DNA of 64,000 bases from Rhodobacteraceae bacterium LMO-JJ12 (GCA_021555075.1 JAKGBX010000001.1:2170001-2234000); one strand, 5' to 3'; shown: positions 43,224 to 51,760, counted from the stretch's first letter. The notes: generated by a model from the letters alone, not told the origin. A program made the numbers and translations.

Positions 43224-44911
43224 GCCGCAATCTCCTCACGCCAATGGTCCAGTTCCACCGTAAACACCGCACCCTTGCCATCGGCGGCATTACTTCCCCG
43301 TATATTGCCGCCAAAACTCTGCACCAGACCATAGGAAATCGACAACCCCAGCCCCATGCCCTCCTCGGTGGCACCGCCCACCTCCTTGGTGGAATAAAAT
43401 GGCTCGAAGACCTTCGCCGGATCGGCAATACCCGGCCCGGTATCGCACACGGCCACCGCCAGCCGTGGCTCGCTCTGCAAGGCGATGGTGATCCGCTTCT
43501 CACCCGTCTGGCCGACCATCGCATCAACTGCATTGTTAATCAGATTTACAAAAACCTGCGACAACCGCACCTCACCGCCCAGCGCATGAACCGGATTAGA
43601 TGGTCGCTGCCAATCCAGCACGACACCTGCCGTGCGCACCTGAGTTTCGGTCAGTTCAACAGCGCTGTCGATCACCTGAACCAGATCCACACGCCCCATC
43701 GGTTCACTTTCATTGCGTGCGAACGCGCGCAGGTTCTTGATGATCCTCGCCGCGCGCACCGCCAACGCCGAAATCCGGCTCAGGTTCTCGCCCGCCACCT
43801 GCTCCTGCCCACGGGCCAGAAAAGCAGCGCCATTTTCGGCAAACTGCCGGATCGCCATCAGCGGCTGGTTAAGCTCATGGCTGATCCCGGCGCTCATCCG
43901 ACCCAGCGCGCTCAACTTGTCGGCCTGCACCAGATCGGCCTGCGCCTGTTTCAGTTCCGCAGTGCGCGCCTCAACCCTTGCTTCCAGCAGACGATTGGCC
44001 TCGGCCAAGGCCCGCCGCCGTTCCATTGCCAGAAAGAGAAAGGCACCAAAGGCCAGCCAAAGCGCCGCAAAAACTGCCGCCTGCAATCCCGCCAGCCGCG
44101 TCGCCGGGCCGGTGTCTACCAATGCCTCGGCGTGCATTCCAATGACCGGAAGATCCTTTGCCAGATGCATAGCGTGCATCGGAATATACGGCCCCCAATC
44201 GAGCCGCCAGATGTCATGCCCCCCGACATCGCGGCGCACAAACCCCCGCACGGGCGCGCCCGGTAGATGAAGCCCATTCGCCTGATCATTGCCATCGCGT
44301 TGCCAAAACAGGATTTCCGAACGGTTCGATACAAACACGACCCCGCGTCGGTCGGTGAAAAACACTGCCGGGCGACTACCACGCCAGTTCGATTCGACCT
44401 TGTCGACGTCCACAGCCACCACAAGCGCCCCTTGCACTTGTCCATCGGCCCCAAATTCGGGTGCAGCTACGAAATACGCCCGCCGCCCATCCGCAACAAC
44501 CGCGTGTGCCGCCCCGAGCGCGCCATGCATCGCGCGTGTGATATGCGGCCCTGCGCCACCGCCTTCGCCCGGTTGCGCCGCCGCCATGACCCGCCCGCTG
44601 TTATCGACATGCAGAACATTGAGCGCCGATGTCCTGTCAGCGGCCCCCAGCAACAACGCGTCCACGGCCTGCTGATCGCCCGCGCGCAGCGCCGGATGTT
44701 CGGCCAGCAAGACCGCCATATCCTGATACCGTTGCAATTGTCCGGTCAGCCGATCCGCCGCTAATTCCAGGTCGGCCCGCCCCCGCCTTGCCAGTTGGTC
44801 CAGCGCCTGGCTCAACCCATAGGCGTAGACTCCGGCGGTCATCACTCCCACCAGAAACAGAAAGCCAAGGCCCAGCCCGGCGCGTCGGATCAGCCCCTTG
44901 TCCATTGTCAT
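43220..44911 (-). CDS. dctB: DctB-type sensor histidine kinase
   Basis: A 563-residue membrane kinase. Two transmembrane helices (about residues 11-33 and 275-296) flank a periplasmic sensor of the double-PAS/Cache type that binds dicarboxylates in DctB. A coiled-coil linker precedes the HisKA motif AGISHELNQPL (His345). The ATPase motifs are N-box FVNLINNAVDAM, G1 VCDTGPGI and G2 EEGMGLGLSISYGL. It overlaps dctD by 4 nt. The pair is expected to sense substrate of the adjacent dctPQM transporter. Confidence 0.93.
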   Translation of the reverse strand: MTMDKGLIRRAGLGLGFLFLVGVMTAGVYAYGLSQALDQLARRGRADLELAADRLTGQLQRYQDMAVLLAEHPALRAGDQQAVDALLLGAADRTSALNVLHVDNSGRVMAAAQPGEGGGAGPHITRAMHGALGAAHAVVADGRRAYFVAAPEFGADGQVQGALVVAVDVDKVESNWRGSRPAVFFTDRRGVVFVSNRSEILFWQRDGNDQANGLHLPGAPVRGFVRRDVGGHDIWRLDWGPYIPMHAMHLAKDLPVIGMHAEALVDTGPATRLAGLQAAVFAALWLAFGAFLFLAMERRRALAEANRLLEARVEARTAELKQAQADLVQADKLSALGRMSAGISHELNQPLMAIRQFAENGAAFLARGQEQVAGENLSRISALAVRAARIIKNLRAFARNESEPMGRVDLVQVIDSAVELTETQVRTAGVVLDWQRPSNPVHALGGEVRLSQVFVNLINNAVDAMVGQTGEKRITIALQSEPRLAVAVCDTGPGIADPAKVFEPFYSTKEVGGATEEGMGLGLSISYGLVQSFGGNIRGSNAADGKGAVFTVELDHWREEIAA

Positions 44912-45057
44912 CGTCTAAAGCCTTTCGAGTTCAATTTGAACAACAACCTGAACACGCCACCGCTGCGCGTGTCCCATCGGCTCCGCGCGATACCTGTTAT
45001 CGTCTCGCTGGCTTCCCCCGCTGAACCAGCCCGAATTCTTGCAGAAATTTCAGCCCC

Positions 45058-45519
45058 TCAAAGCGGCAGAGCCATCCCTGCTTTGATCTCCTCCATCGAC
45101 AAAAGCGCGGTAACGTTATGCACCTTCACCTCGGAAATCAGCGCCTGATAAAACGCGTCGTAAGCGCGCGCATTCTTCACCCGCACTTTCAGGATATAGT
45201 CGATATCGCCAGCCAACCGGTGCGCCTCTTGCACCTCGGGTCGCTCTCGCAACGCCCTGAGAAACCGCGACTGCCAGTCCGCCTCATGCTCACTTGTGCG
45301 GATCAGCACAAAGAAACACGCCTCAAATCCCAGCGCCTCCGCGTCCAGCAATACCGTCTGCTGACGGATCACCCCAGCCTCGCGCATCTTGCGAATCCGA
45401 TTCCACACCGGCGTCTTCGATGAGCCCACTTCGCGCGCAATATCATCCAATGATTGCCCCGCATCGCGCTGCAACTCCAAGAGGATTTTCCTGTCCAGAT
45501 CATCCAGCCGAACCGCCAT
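45058..45519 (-). CDS. Lrp/AsnC family regulator of the sulfite/sulfate assimilation cluster
   Basis: A 153-residue feast/famine regulator. The HTH is LDDLDRKILLELQRDAGQ with recognition helix SSKTPVWNRIRKMREAG (about residues 33-49). The RAM domain follows (FVLIRTSEHEADWQSRFLRA, then VQEAHRLAGDIDYILKVRV). The start MAVRLDDLD is family-typical; a much longer upstream frame is spurious. It is divergent from the DUF2849-cysI-cysH-DUF934 operon. An Lrp-box-like palindrome at 45608-45627 lies in the shared promoter. The likely effector is a sulfur-containing amino acid; inferred. Confidence 0.92.
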   Translation of the reverse strand: MAVRLDDLDRKILLELQRDAGQSLDDIAREVGSSKTPVWNRIRKMREAGVIRQQTVLLDAEALGFEACFFVLIRTSEHEADWQSRFLRALRERPEVQEAHRLAGDIDYILKVRVKNARAYDAFYQALISEVKVHNVTALLSMEEIKAGMALPL

Positions 45520-45607
45520 TCTTTCAAACTCCCCATTTTGCGAACAATCCCGGCGCCTCATACACAGCCCAGAACATACGTTCTTATCTCTCCGCCCATC
45601 TGGCGTC

Positions 45608-45627
45608 TTAGTGGAATTATTTCCTAA
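45608..45627. promoter_or_regulatory. Lrp-box-like palindrome in the cys promoter
   Basis: TTAGTGGAATTATTTCCTAA is an imperfect palindrome around an AT centre that resembles the general Lrp consensus YAGHAWATTWTDCTR. It lies 43 bp before the DUF2849 gene and 89 bp from the divergent regulator start. Confidence 0.5.
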
Positions 45628-45669
45628 ACTACGGCCAAGATCAAACGTATTCCCCGAAGGAGCCCTCCC

Positions 45670-45987
45670 ATGTCCGCTCATCCCATCTCTCAGGTCGTCA
45701 CCGCCAATGCACTCGCAACCGGTGAAGTGGTCTATCTTACGGGCTGCGATGAATGGAGCGTCGAAATCGTGCAGGCCGAATTCATCGACGATGCCGATCA
45801 CGCCGACTTTCGTCTTTCGGTGGCGACGCGTCAGACGCGCCTTGTGGTCGACGCCCATCTCGCCTCGGTCGAGATCACCGATAACGGCCCCGTCCCGCTC
45901 ACCCGCCGCGAAGCCCTGCGCGCCTCCGGTCCTTCCATCGCTTTTGGCGCCATGGAGCACACCCCCGTCTCCATCGCCGCCGAATAA
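45670..45987 (+). CDS. DUF2849 domain-containing protein
   Basis: A 105-residue soluble protein with the family pattern VVTANALATGEVVYLTGCDEW followed by LVVDAHLASVEITDNGPVPL. DUF2849 genes stand directly upstream of sulfite reductase in many alphaproteobacteria. The function is unknown, perhaps electron transfer to or stabilisation of the reductase. A GAAGGAG ribosome-binding site lies 8 nt before the start. It is the first gene of the operon. Confidence 0.92.
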   Translation: MSAHPISQVVTANALATGEVVYLTGCDEWSVEIVQAEFIDDADHADFRLSVATRQTRLVVDAHLASVEITDNGPVPLTRREALRASGPSIAFGAMEHTPVSIAAE

Positions 45988-46008
45988 TCCAATCCCAGAG
46001 GCACCGCC

Positions 46009-47655
46009 ATGCAGCCCGATCCCTATCTCGCCAAACGCAGCGCACAGTTTCGCGCCCAGGTCGCCCGCCGTCTTGACGGCTCGCTCACCGAGGACGAATT
46101 CAAGCCCCTGCGCCTGATGAACGGCGTTTACCTGCAACTTCACGCCTACATGCTCCGCGTTGCCATCCCCTATGGCACGCTCAATTCGGCCCAGATGCGC
46201 GTTTTGGCCGAACTGGGTGAACGTTGGGATCGTGGCTATGGTCATTTCACCACCCGCCAGAATATCCAATACAACTGGCCCCGCCTCATCGACGTCCCCG
46301 ATATGCTCGACCGTCTGGCCGAAGTCGGCCTGCACGCCATCCAGACCAGCGGCAACACCATCCGCAATGTCACCGCCGATCCCTTCGCAGGAGCTGCGGC
46401 GGATGAAATCGCCGATCCCCGTCCGCTGGCCGAACTGGTGCGCCTCTGGTCTACCGACCATCCGGAATTTCAATTTCTGGGACGCAAGTTCAAAATCGCC
46501 GTTTCAGGCGCCGATCAGGATCGCGCAGTCTTGAAATCCCACGATCTCGCCATCCGCATCCGGCGCGAGGACGGGCTTATCGGCTACGAAATCCTCGTCG
46601 GTGGTGGCTTGGGGCGCACCCCCATGGTCGGTCAGGTCCTGCACCCCTTCCTCGCCCCGGGGCACCTGCTGCCCTATATCGAGGCGGTTCTGGCCACCTA
46701 TAATCTGCTCGGGCGGCGCGACAACAAATTCAAGGCCCGCCTCAAAATCGCCGTTCACGAACACGGGCTGGAAAACATCCGCGCCCTTGTCGACGATGAA
46801 TTCGCCCGCCGCCTGCCCAGTTTCCGGGGCGCCGATCAAACCTTGCTGGCCGAGCTGCAACAACGCTTTGCCTTGCCCAAGTTCGAACACCGTGACCCCG
46901 CCCCTTACCATGCGGCCCGCGCCGACAACCCTGCCTTTCGAAGCTTTACCGACACCAACGTCGCCCCCCACAAGGTCGCAACCCGCGCCATTGTCAGCGT
47001 GTCGCTGAAACCCCATGGCGGCATTCCCGGCGACGCCACCTCAGATCAAATGCGCGCACTTGCCGATCTGGCCGACCGCTACTCGCTGTCCGAGTTGCGC
47101 ATCTCTGCCGAACAGAACGTGATCCTGCCGCATGTCGCGCTGGCCGATCTCCCTGCACTTTACGGCGATTTGCTCAAGGCTGGCCTCGCCACCGCCAATA
47201 TCGGGCGTGCGTCGGATATCGTCGCCTGCCCCGGACTTGACTATTGCGCGCTCGCCACTGCGCGCTCTATCCCGCTGGCCCAGAACATCTCAACCATGTT
47301 GCGCGACACCGGCTTTGACGACGCCATCGGCGCCATGAAGATCAAGATATCGGGATGCATCAACGCCTGCGGCCATCACCACTTGGGCAATATCGGCATC
47401 CTCGGCCTCGACCGTGGTGGCGTTGAAACCTACCAACTCACCCTCGGTGGCACCGATGGCGATGACCTGCACCTGGGTGAGCGCACCGGCCCCGGCTTTT
47501 CCTATGACGAGGTCGTGCCTGCCATCGAACGCCTGATCACAACCTATCTCGACCTGCGCGACGATGACGAGGAATCCTTCCTCACCACCTATCAACGCCT
47601 CGGCGCCGCCCCATTCAAGGCCGCGCTCTACCCCGACACTCAAAAGGCCGCGTGA
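46009..47655 (+). CDS. cysI: Assimilatory sulfite (nitrite/sulfite) reductase, sirohaem Fe-S hemoprotein
   Basis: Reduces sulfite to sulfide with six electrons. The 548-residue protein has the two-fold ferredoxin-like plus catalytic repeat of the family. The N-terminal MRVLAELGERWDRGYGHFTT and the QYNW motif are visible. The sirohaem/[4Fe-4S] cysteines are in VACPGLDYCALA (about residue 408) and KISGCINACGHHH (about residue 448). Its partners DUF2849, APS reductase, DUF934 and a ferredoxin-NADP reductase point to sulfite rather than nitrite. Electrons probably come from ferredoxin or directly through the downstream FNR. Confidence 0.93.
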   Translation: MQPDPYLAKRSAQFRAQVARRLDGSLTEDEFKPLRLMNGVYLQLHAYMLRVAIPYGTLNSAQMRVLAELGERWDRGYGHFTTRQNIQYNWPRLIDVPDMLDRLAEVGLHAIQTSGNTIRNVTADPFAGAAADEIADPRPLAELVRLWSTDHPEFQFLGRKFKIAVSGADQDRAVLKSHDLAIRIRREDGLIGYEILVGGGLGRTPMVGQVLHPFLAPGHLLPYIEAVLATYNLLGRRDNKFKARLKIAVHEHGLENIRALVDDEFARRLPSFRGADQTLLAELQQRFALPKFEHRDPAPYHAARADNPAFRSFTDTNVAPHKVATRAIVSVSLKPHGGIPGDATSDQMRALADLADRYSLSELRISAEQNVILPHVALADLPALYGDLLKAGLATANIGRASDIVACPGLDYCALATARSIPLAQNISTMLRDTGFDDAIGAMKIKISGCINACGHHHLGNIGILGLDRGGVETYQLTLGGTDGDDLHLGERTGPGFSYDEVVPAIERLITTYLDLRDDDEESFLTTYQRLGAAPFKAALYPDTQKAA

Positions 47656-47664
47656 ACAGCTCCC

Positions 47665-48414
47665 ATGCTTCATCTTGCCAAAAATATCCCCGCCGGAGGC
47701 TCCCGCATTCTGCATCCGCGCAACGTCGCGGTGTTGAATGCGCACTTCGATGATCGGCCTACCCAAGACCTGCTCGACTACGCCTTGTCCGGCGCGCTTG
47801 GAAAAATTGCGTTGGTCTCCTCCTTCGGTGCCGAGGCGGCGGTGCTGTTGCATCTCGCAGCGCAAATCAACCCCGCCACGCCGATTCTGTTTCTCGACAC
47901 CGCGCTGCTTTTCCCTGAAACTCTGGCATATCAGCGCGATCTCGCCGAACGGCTTGGCCTCACAGACCTGCGCATCCTGCGCGCTGATACGGCCATCGCT
48001 GACCCCGATGACAGCCTGCACCAACGCGATACAGATGCCTGCTGCGCCTTGCGCAAAACGGCGCCCCTCACCCGTGCTCTTTCGGGTTTTGACGGCTGGA
48101 TTACCGGGCGCAAACGCTTCCAGTCTCCCAGCCGCACGGCGCTGTCGCTTGTGGAGACAGACCCCGCAACCGCCAGGCTCAAACTCAATCCGTTGGCCAA
48201 CTGGTCGTCAGAGCAAATCGCCAGCTACTTCGATCAGCACGACCTGCCGCGTCATCCCCTGATCGCGCGCGGCTATGCCTCGATCGGCTGCACCCCCTGC
48301 ACCACACCGGTTGCTCCGGGTGAAGACCCGCGCTCTGGCCGCTGGCGGGGCAGCGACAAACAGGAATGCGGCATTCATTTCGTGAATGGCCGCGCAGAAA
48401 GGATTGCCCGATGA
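47665..48414 (+). CDS. cysH: Adenylyl-sulfate (APS) reductase, thioredoxin-dependent, [4Fe-4S] type
   Basis: Reduces activated sulfate to sulfite. The 249-residue protein has the PP-loop-like LVSSFGAEAAVLLHLA (about residue 50), the nucleotide region TGRKRFQSPSR and the cluster cysteines DACCALRK and GCTPC. The catalytic cysteine is in QECGIH. The CC...CxxC set marks the APS-specific 4Fe-4S enzyme rather than the E. coli PAPS form. Oddly, the ATG at 47665 and codons 2-14 come from a 38-bp dispersed repeat, and no good ribosome-binding site precedes it. The original start may be a GTG or TTG near VLNAHF (about codon 23). Confidence 0.9.
   Translation: MLHLAKNIPAGGSRILHPRNVAVLNAHFDDRPTQDLLDYALSGALGKIALVSSFGAEAAVLLHLAAQINPATPILFLDTALLFPETLAYQRDLAERLGLTDLRILRADTAIADPDDSLHQRDTDACCALRKTAPLTRALSGFDGWITGRKRFQSPSRTALSLVETDPATARLKLNPLANWSSEQIASYFDQHDLPRHPLIARGYASIGCTPCTTPVAPGEDPRSGRWRGSDKQECGIHFVNGRAERIAR
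47668..47705 (+). repeat. 38-bp dispersed repeat, copy 2, overlapping the cysH start
   Basis: Identical over 38 bp to 31668-31705. Here it lies inside the annotated cysH frame and encodes residues 2-14 (LHLAKNIPAGGSR). The preceding ATG is 3 bp outside the repeat. This is a case of a repeat recruited to, or mis-annotated as, coding sequence. Confidence 0.8.
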
Positions 48415-48845
48415 CAGCCTCACCCACCGTTCTGATCAACGATACCGGTTTCATCGCCGAAAACTGGCCGCATGGCTTTACCGACAACCCGCGCGAAATT
48501 GCGGGCGAAAATGGCGCCGGCCTCGATCTCGATCCTTTGGTCGACCCCGCGGATCTCGCATCGCGTCTGCCCTCCCTCGGTCTCATCCGCGTGCGGTTTT
48601 CAAGCTTCAATGATGGTCGCGGCTTCACCACCGCGCGCCAATTGCGTCTGATGGGCTATGACGGGCGTCTGCGCGCCTATGGGCCACTGATTGCCGATCA
48701 ATATGCCATGGCCCGGCGCGCCGGTTTTGACGAGGTCGAAATTCCTGCCGATCTCGCCACCCGCCAGCGCGAAACCGACTGGCACGCACGCGCCGACTGG
48801 CAATCAAACGATCATCAGGCTTCGCTGCGCGCACCGGCCGCCTAG
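48411..48845 (+). CDS. DUF934 domain-containing protein
   Basis: A 144-residue protein of the family that accompanies APS reductase and sulfite reductase (sometimes called CysX-like). The core is LGLIRVRFSSFNDGRGFTTA then RQLRLMGYDGRLRAYGPLIA and DQYAMARRAGFDEVEIP. A role in sulfite reductase assembly or electron delivery has been proposed from gene context; none is proven. It overlaps cysH by 4 nt and is followed by a hairpin terminator. Confidence 0.92.
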   Translation: MTASPTVLINDTGFIAENWPHGFTDNPREIAGENGAGLDLDPLVDPADLASRLPSLGLIRVRFSSFNDGRGFTTARQLRLMGYDGRLRAYGPLIADQYAMARRAGFDEVEIPADLATRQRETDWHARADWQSNDHQASLRAPAA

Positions 48846-48905
48846 TCCTGCTGCTTGATCCTGTCGTCTGAGCGAGCCACCTGTTCCCCCGGCTCCTCGC
48901 TGGCC

Positions 48906-48941
48906 AATGCGGTGCGTCTGCCTCTTCGGACGCACCGCATT
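48906..48941 (+). terminator. Hairpin terminator after the cys operon
   Basis: A perfect 13-bp stem (48906-48918 with 48929-48941, 10-nt loop) lies about 60 bp after the DUF934 stop codon. Only a short T-run follows. It separates the operon from the ferredoxin-NADP reductase gene. Confidence 0.7.
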
Positions 48942-49014
48942 TGCGCCAGATCAACGACGCAAGGCAAATACACCTTCAAAAAACGCCGCAATATGATATG
49001 GAGAGGCAATTCGT

Positions 49015-49887
49015 TTGCCCACTAACAATATGACAGAGCAAAGCCCAGTGACAGACACCAAAGCCACCGCCGCACCCAAGGTACCCACCTTGCCCGACGC
49101 TCAGAAGATCACCGAGGTAAAACATTATACCGACCGGCTGTTTTCGTTTCGATGCACCCGCCCCGCCAGCTTGCGCTTTCGCTCTGGCGAATTCGTGATG
49201 ATCGGCTTGATGGGCGATCCTGACCCAAAGACCGGCAAGCAAAAGCCGCTCCTGCGTGCCTATTCCATCGCCTCACCCTCTTGGGACGAAGAACTGGAAT
49301 TCTACTCGATCAAGGTTCAGGACGGCCCGCTCACATCCAAGCTGCAACATATCAAACCCGGCGACGAGATCATCTTGCGCCCCAAACCGGTCGGCACGCT
49401 GGTGCATGATGCGCTGCTGCCGGGCAAACGCCTGTGGTTCTTTGCCACGGGCACAGGCTTTGCCCCCTTCGCCTCGCTCCTGCGCGAGCCGCAAACCTAT
49501 GAGGATTACGACGAAATCATCATCACCCATACCTGCCGCGAGGCGGGCGAGCTGACCTATGGGGCCGAACTGATCGCCGCACTTGAACACGATGAACTCC
49601 TCAACGAAGTGATCGGCGAAGGCTTCTGGAAAAAGATCAAATACTATCCGACCACCACTCGCGAAGAGAGCCCGAAGATGGGCCGGATCACTGATCTGTT
49701 GCGTTCGGGCGAGGCCTACAAGGATCTTGGCGTCGAGCCGATCAACCCCAAGAACGACCGCGCGATGATCTGCGGCAACCTCGCCTTCAATCTCGAACTC
49801 AAGGCGATGCTGGAAGAATACGGGCTTAAAGAAGGTGCCAACTCCGACCCGCAACAATATGTGGTCGAAAAGGCTTTCCTCGACTGA
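49015..49887 (+). CDS. fpr: Ferredoxin--NADP reductase (FPR type)
   Basis: Transfers electrons between NADPH and ferredoxin through FAD. The 290-residue protein has the FAD-binding RAYSIASPSWDEELEFYSIK region and the NADP-binding GKRLWFFATGTGFAPFASLL. The C-terminal VVEKAFLD is typical of subclass I bacterial FPRs. A GGAGAGG ribosome-binding site (49000-49006) fits the TTG codon at 49015 (8-nt spacing) better than the ATG at 49030 (23 nt). A TTG start is therefore preferred, with ATG 49030 as alternative. It follows the sulfite-reduction operon and may feed it. Confidence 0.92.
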   Translation: MPTNNMTEQSPVTDTKATAAPKVPTLPDAQKITEVKHYTDRLFSFRCTRPASLRFRSGEFVMIGLMGDPDPKTGKQKPLLRAYSIASPSWDEELEFYSIKVQDGPLTSKLQHIKPGDEIILRPKPVGTLVHDALLPGKRLWFFATGTGFAPFASLLREPQTYEDYDEIIITHTCREAGELTYGAELIAALEHDELLNEVIGEGFWKKIKYYPTTTREESPKMGRITDLLRSGEAYKDLGVEPINPKNDRAMICGNLAFNLELKAMLEEYGLKEGANSDPQQYVVEKAFLD

Positions 49888-49938
49888 TCTAGAAAATCCG
49901 TTCCGGGGGTTCGCCCCCTGTTGGGTTCACCCACGAAA

Positions 49939-49970
49939 AAGGCGCCTCACCTCCCGGTCGGGCGCCTTCT
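49939..49970 (+). terminator. Terminator of the ferredoxin-NADP reductase gene
   Basis: Stem AAGGCGCC/GGCGCCTT (49939-49946 with 49961-49968, 14-nt loop) is followed by CTTCTT. A smaller GGGGG-TTCG-CCCCC hairpin lies just upstream (49905-49918). The structure also faces the convergent repeat-protein gene. Confidence 0.8.
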
Positions 49971-49990
49971 TCTTGCTTAACGAGCGCGCC

Positions 49991-50773
49991 TTAAAGGCCC
50001 AACGCTTCCTTGACCTGATCCAGCACAGCTTTCAGCGCGTCGGGATTGTCACTGGCTTGCTTGATCGCCGCTTTCAGCGTGGTCTTCTGGATCGCGCCCA
50101 TCGACGAATCATCAATCACATTGGTCACTGCGTCCAGATCGAACCCCTCTGGCGTCAGCATGTCGGTCAGGGTGGCAGGTGCCTCCTCTACCGCGTTGGC
50201 CGCCTCTTCGGCAGCCTTGGCAGCTTCTTCCTCGGCTGCCTTGGCAGCTTCCTCTGCTGCCGCTTTGGCCGCTTCTTCCGCTGCCTTGGCTTCTTCTTCG
50301 GCCTTCATCGCCGCTTCTTCCGCCGCTTTGGCAGCTTCTTCTTCCGCCGCCTTGGCTGCTTCTTCCGCTGCCTTGGCTTCTTCTTCGGCCTTCATCGCCG
50401 CTTCTTGAGCCGCTTTGGCCGCTTCTTCTTCCGCCGCCTTGGCTGCTTCTTCCGCCGCTTTGGCTTCTTCCTCGGCCTTCATCGCGGCTTCTTCCGCCGC
50501 TTGACGGGCCTCTTCTTCTGCCACCTTGGCCGCTTCTTCCGCTGCCTTGGCTTCTTCCTCAGCGGCTTTCTTGGCCTCTTCCTCAGCCTTCATCGCGGCT
50601 TCTGCCGCTTTTGCAGCTTCTTCCTCGACCGCCTTGGCAGCAGCAGCGGCCTCCTCGGCAGCGGCTTCTTCTGCGGCCTTTATCGCCGCCGTTTCGCGGG
50701 CGTTTTCCGAATACACGTAATATCCCCCGCCGATCACAACAGCGGCCAGAATGACCCAGAGCAAATTCTTCAT
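49991..50773 (-). CDS. Membrane-anchored Ala/Glu/Lys-rich charged-helix repeat protein
   Basis: A 260-residue protein in three parts. A single N-terminal membrane anchor ([20 protein letters not shown]) is followed by a roughly 170-residue region made almost only of A, E and K (about residues 30-200). A short globular C-terminus follows ([20 protein letters not shown] onward). The middle contains near-exact 29-residue repeats starting [17 protein letters not shown], encoded by 87-bp DNA repeats. Such sequence forms a long stable single helix or coiled coil, as in TolA. It could span the periplasm or hold a spacing. No family was recognised for the C-terminal domain. Length may vary between strains. 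Confidence 0.85.
   Translation of the reverse strand: MKNLLWVILAAVVIGGGYYVYSENARETAAIKAAEEAAAEEAAAAAKAVEEEAAKAAEAAMKAEEEAKKAAEEEAKAAEEAAKVAEEEARQAAEEAAMKAEEEAKAAEEAAKAAEEEAAKAAQEAAMKAEEEAKAAEEAAKAAEEEAAKAAEEAAMKAEEEAKAAEEAAKAAAEEAAKAAEEEAAKAAEEAANAVEEAPATLTDMLTPEGFDLDAVTNVIDDSSMGAIQKTTLKAAIKQASDNPDALKAVLDQVKEALGL
50195..50600. repeat. Imperfect 87-bp tandem repeats within the charged-helix gene
   Basis: The coding DNA repeats units rich in GCTTCTTCCGCCGC and CTTCTTCGGCCTTCATCGCC on the plus strand. At least three closely matched units and shorter partial ones are seen. Each full unit is 87 bp (29 codons), so unit gain or loss would keep the frame. Boundaries are approximate. Confidence 0.75.
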
Positions 50774-51000
50774 CTTTTCAGTCCTCTTGAAAGTTCAACC
50801 TCACCCCCGGGCGAGTCAATTGACACACATGCCAGATGCGCGTGTCCGATGAAACCTGCAAGGGGGAAAACGCCGCCGCTTGTGCTCAAATCCGGCACAT
50901 TCAGGCGAAATCCTCACAGAATTTTGCCGCTTGAAGTGCGGCCCTCGCAGAGATACCTTCCGGCCTTGAGAAGATATCCAACAACCGAAGGAACGAAACC

Positions 51001-51549
51001 ATAGCCCGCAGACCTCACAACGCGCCCCCAACGCGCGATACCGGCCCCCGCGTCAATGACAAAATCCGTGGCTCTGAAATCCGCCTGATCGGCGCCGAAG
51101 GCGAAAACCACGGCGTGGTCACGCCGGAACGTGCCATGGAACTGGCCGAAGAGGCCGGTCTCGACCTCGTCGAAATATCGCCCAACGCCGCTCCGCCAGT
51201 CTGCAAGATCATGGACTTCGGTAAATTCAAATACGAAACCCAGAAACGCGAAGCTGAAGCGCGCAAGAAACAGAAAATCATCGAAGTCAAAGAGGTCAAA
51301 TTCCGGCCCAACACTGACACGCACGATTACGACGTGAAAATGCGAAACGTGGTGAAATTCCTCAACGGCGGCGACAAGGTCAAGATCACTCTGCGGTTTC
51401 GCGGACGCGAAATGGCACACCAGAATTTGGGCCGCGAGTTGCTCGAACGGGTGGCCGATGACGTGGCCGAGATCGGCAAGATCGATAACATGCCGAAGAT
51501 GGAAGGCCGCCAGATGATCATGATGATCTCACCGCTGCCGCAAAAATAA
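51001..51549 (+). CDS. infC: Translation initiation factor IF-3 with a rare ATA start codon
   Basis: Binds the 30S subunit and proofreads initiator tRNA selection. The 182-residue protein reads (M)[20 protein letters not shown], then the N-domain [20 protein letters not shown], the lysine-rich linker [20 protein letters not shown] and the C-domain [20 protein letters not shown]. No ATG, GTG or TTG precedes the conserved N-terminus in frame. An ATA at 51001 follows an AAGGA ribosome-binding site by 8 nt. Non-canonical AUU/AUA/AUC starts are known in infC and make translation depend on IF-3 level. A start at the ATG at 51136 would destroy the N-domain. Confidence 0.93.
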   Translation: MARRPHNAPPTRDTGPRVNDKIRGSEIRLIGAEGENHGVVTPERAMELAEEAGLDLVEISPNAAPPVCKIMDFGKFKYETQKREAEARKKQKIIEVKEVKFRPNTDTHDYDVKMRNVVKFLNGGDKVKITLRFRGREMAHQNLGRELLERVADDVAEIGKIDNMPKMEGRQMIMMISPLPQK

Positions 51550-51576
51550 CGCGCCCCAACCTTTGGTGCATCGCTA

Positions 51577-51606
51577 ACGCCCCGTTGTATCCAACGGGGC
51601 GTTTCT
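51577..51606 (+). terminator. Rho-independent terminator of infC
   Basis: Perfect 11-bp stem ACGCCCCGTTG/CAACGGGGCGT (51577-51587 with 51592-51602, 4-nt loop) followed by TTCT. It lies 27 bp after the infC stop codon. Confidence 0.9.
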
Positions 51607-51760
51607 CATTTCAGCCGCGCGTTCCGACTCGTACCTGCACATACGCTATCCCGCCCTCGGCTTCCCCCTTGGGTCGGGCACAGGTATTGCCTATGTAAGA
51701 CGGGTCGTGCCGTTCTTCGCGTGCACACATCATGTTCAGCAAACCCAGAAAGGCCCGCCC

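Noticed and set aside
45520-46473. Upstream extension of the Lrp regulator frame into the cys genes
   Set aside because: The extension runs antisense to DUF2849 and cysI. The conserved Lrp start is at 45519.
49015-49029. Frameshift or missing start in the ferredoxin-NADP reductase gene
   Set aside because: The TTG start with a well-placed ribosome-binding site explains the reading frame without a frameshift.
50195-50600. Tandem repeats considered as a CRISPR-like array
   Set aside because: The repeats are coding (29-codon units), contiguous and without variable spacers; no cas genes are present.
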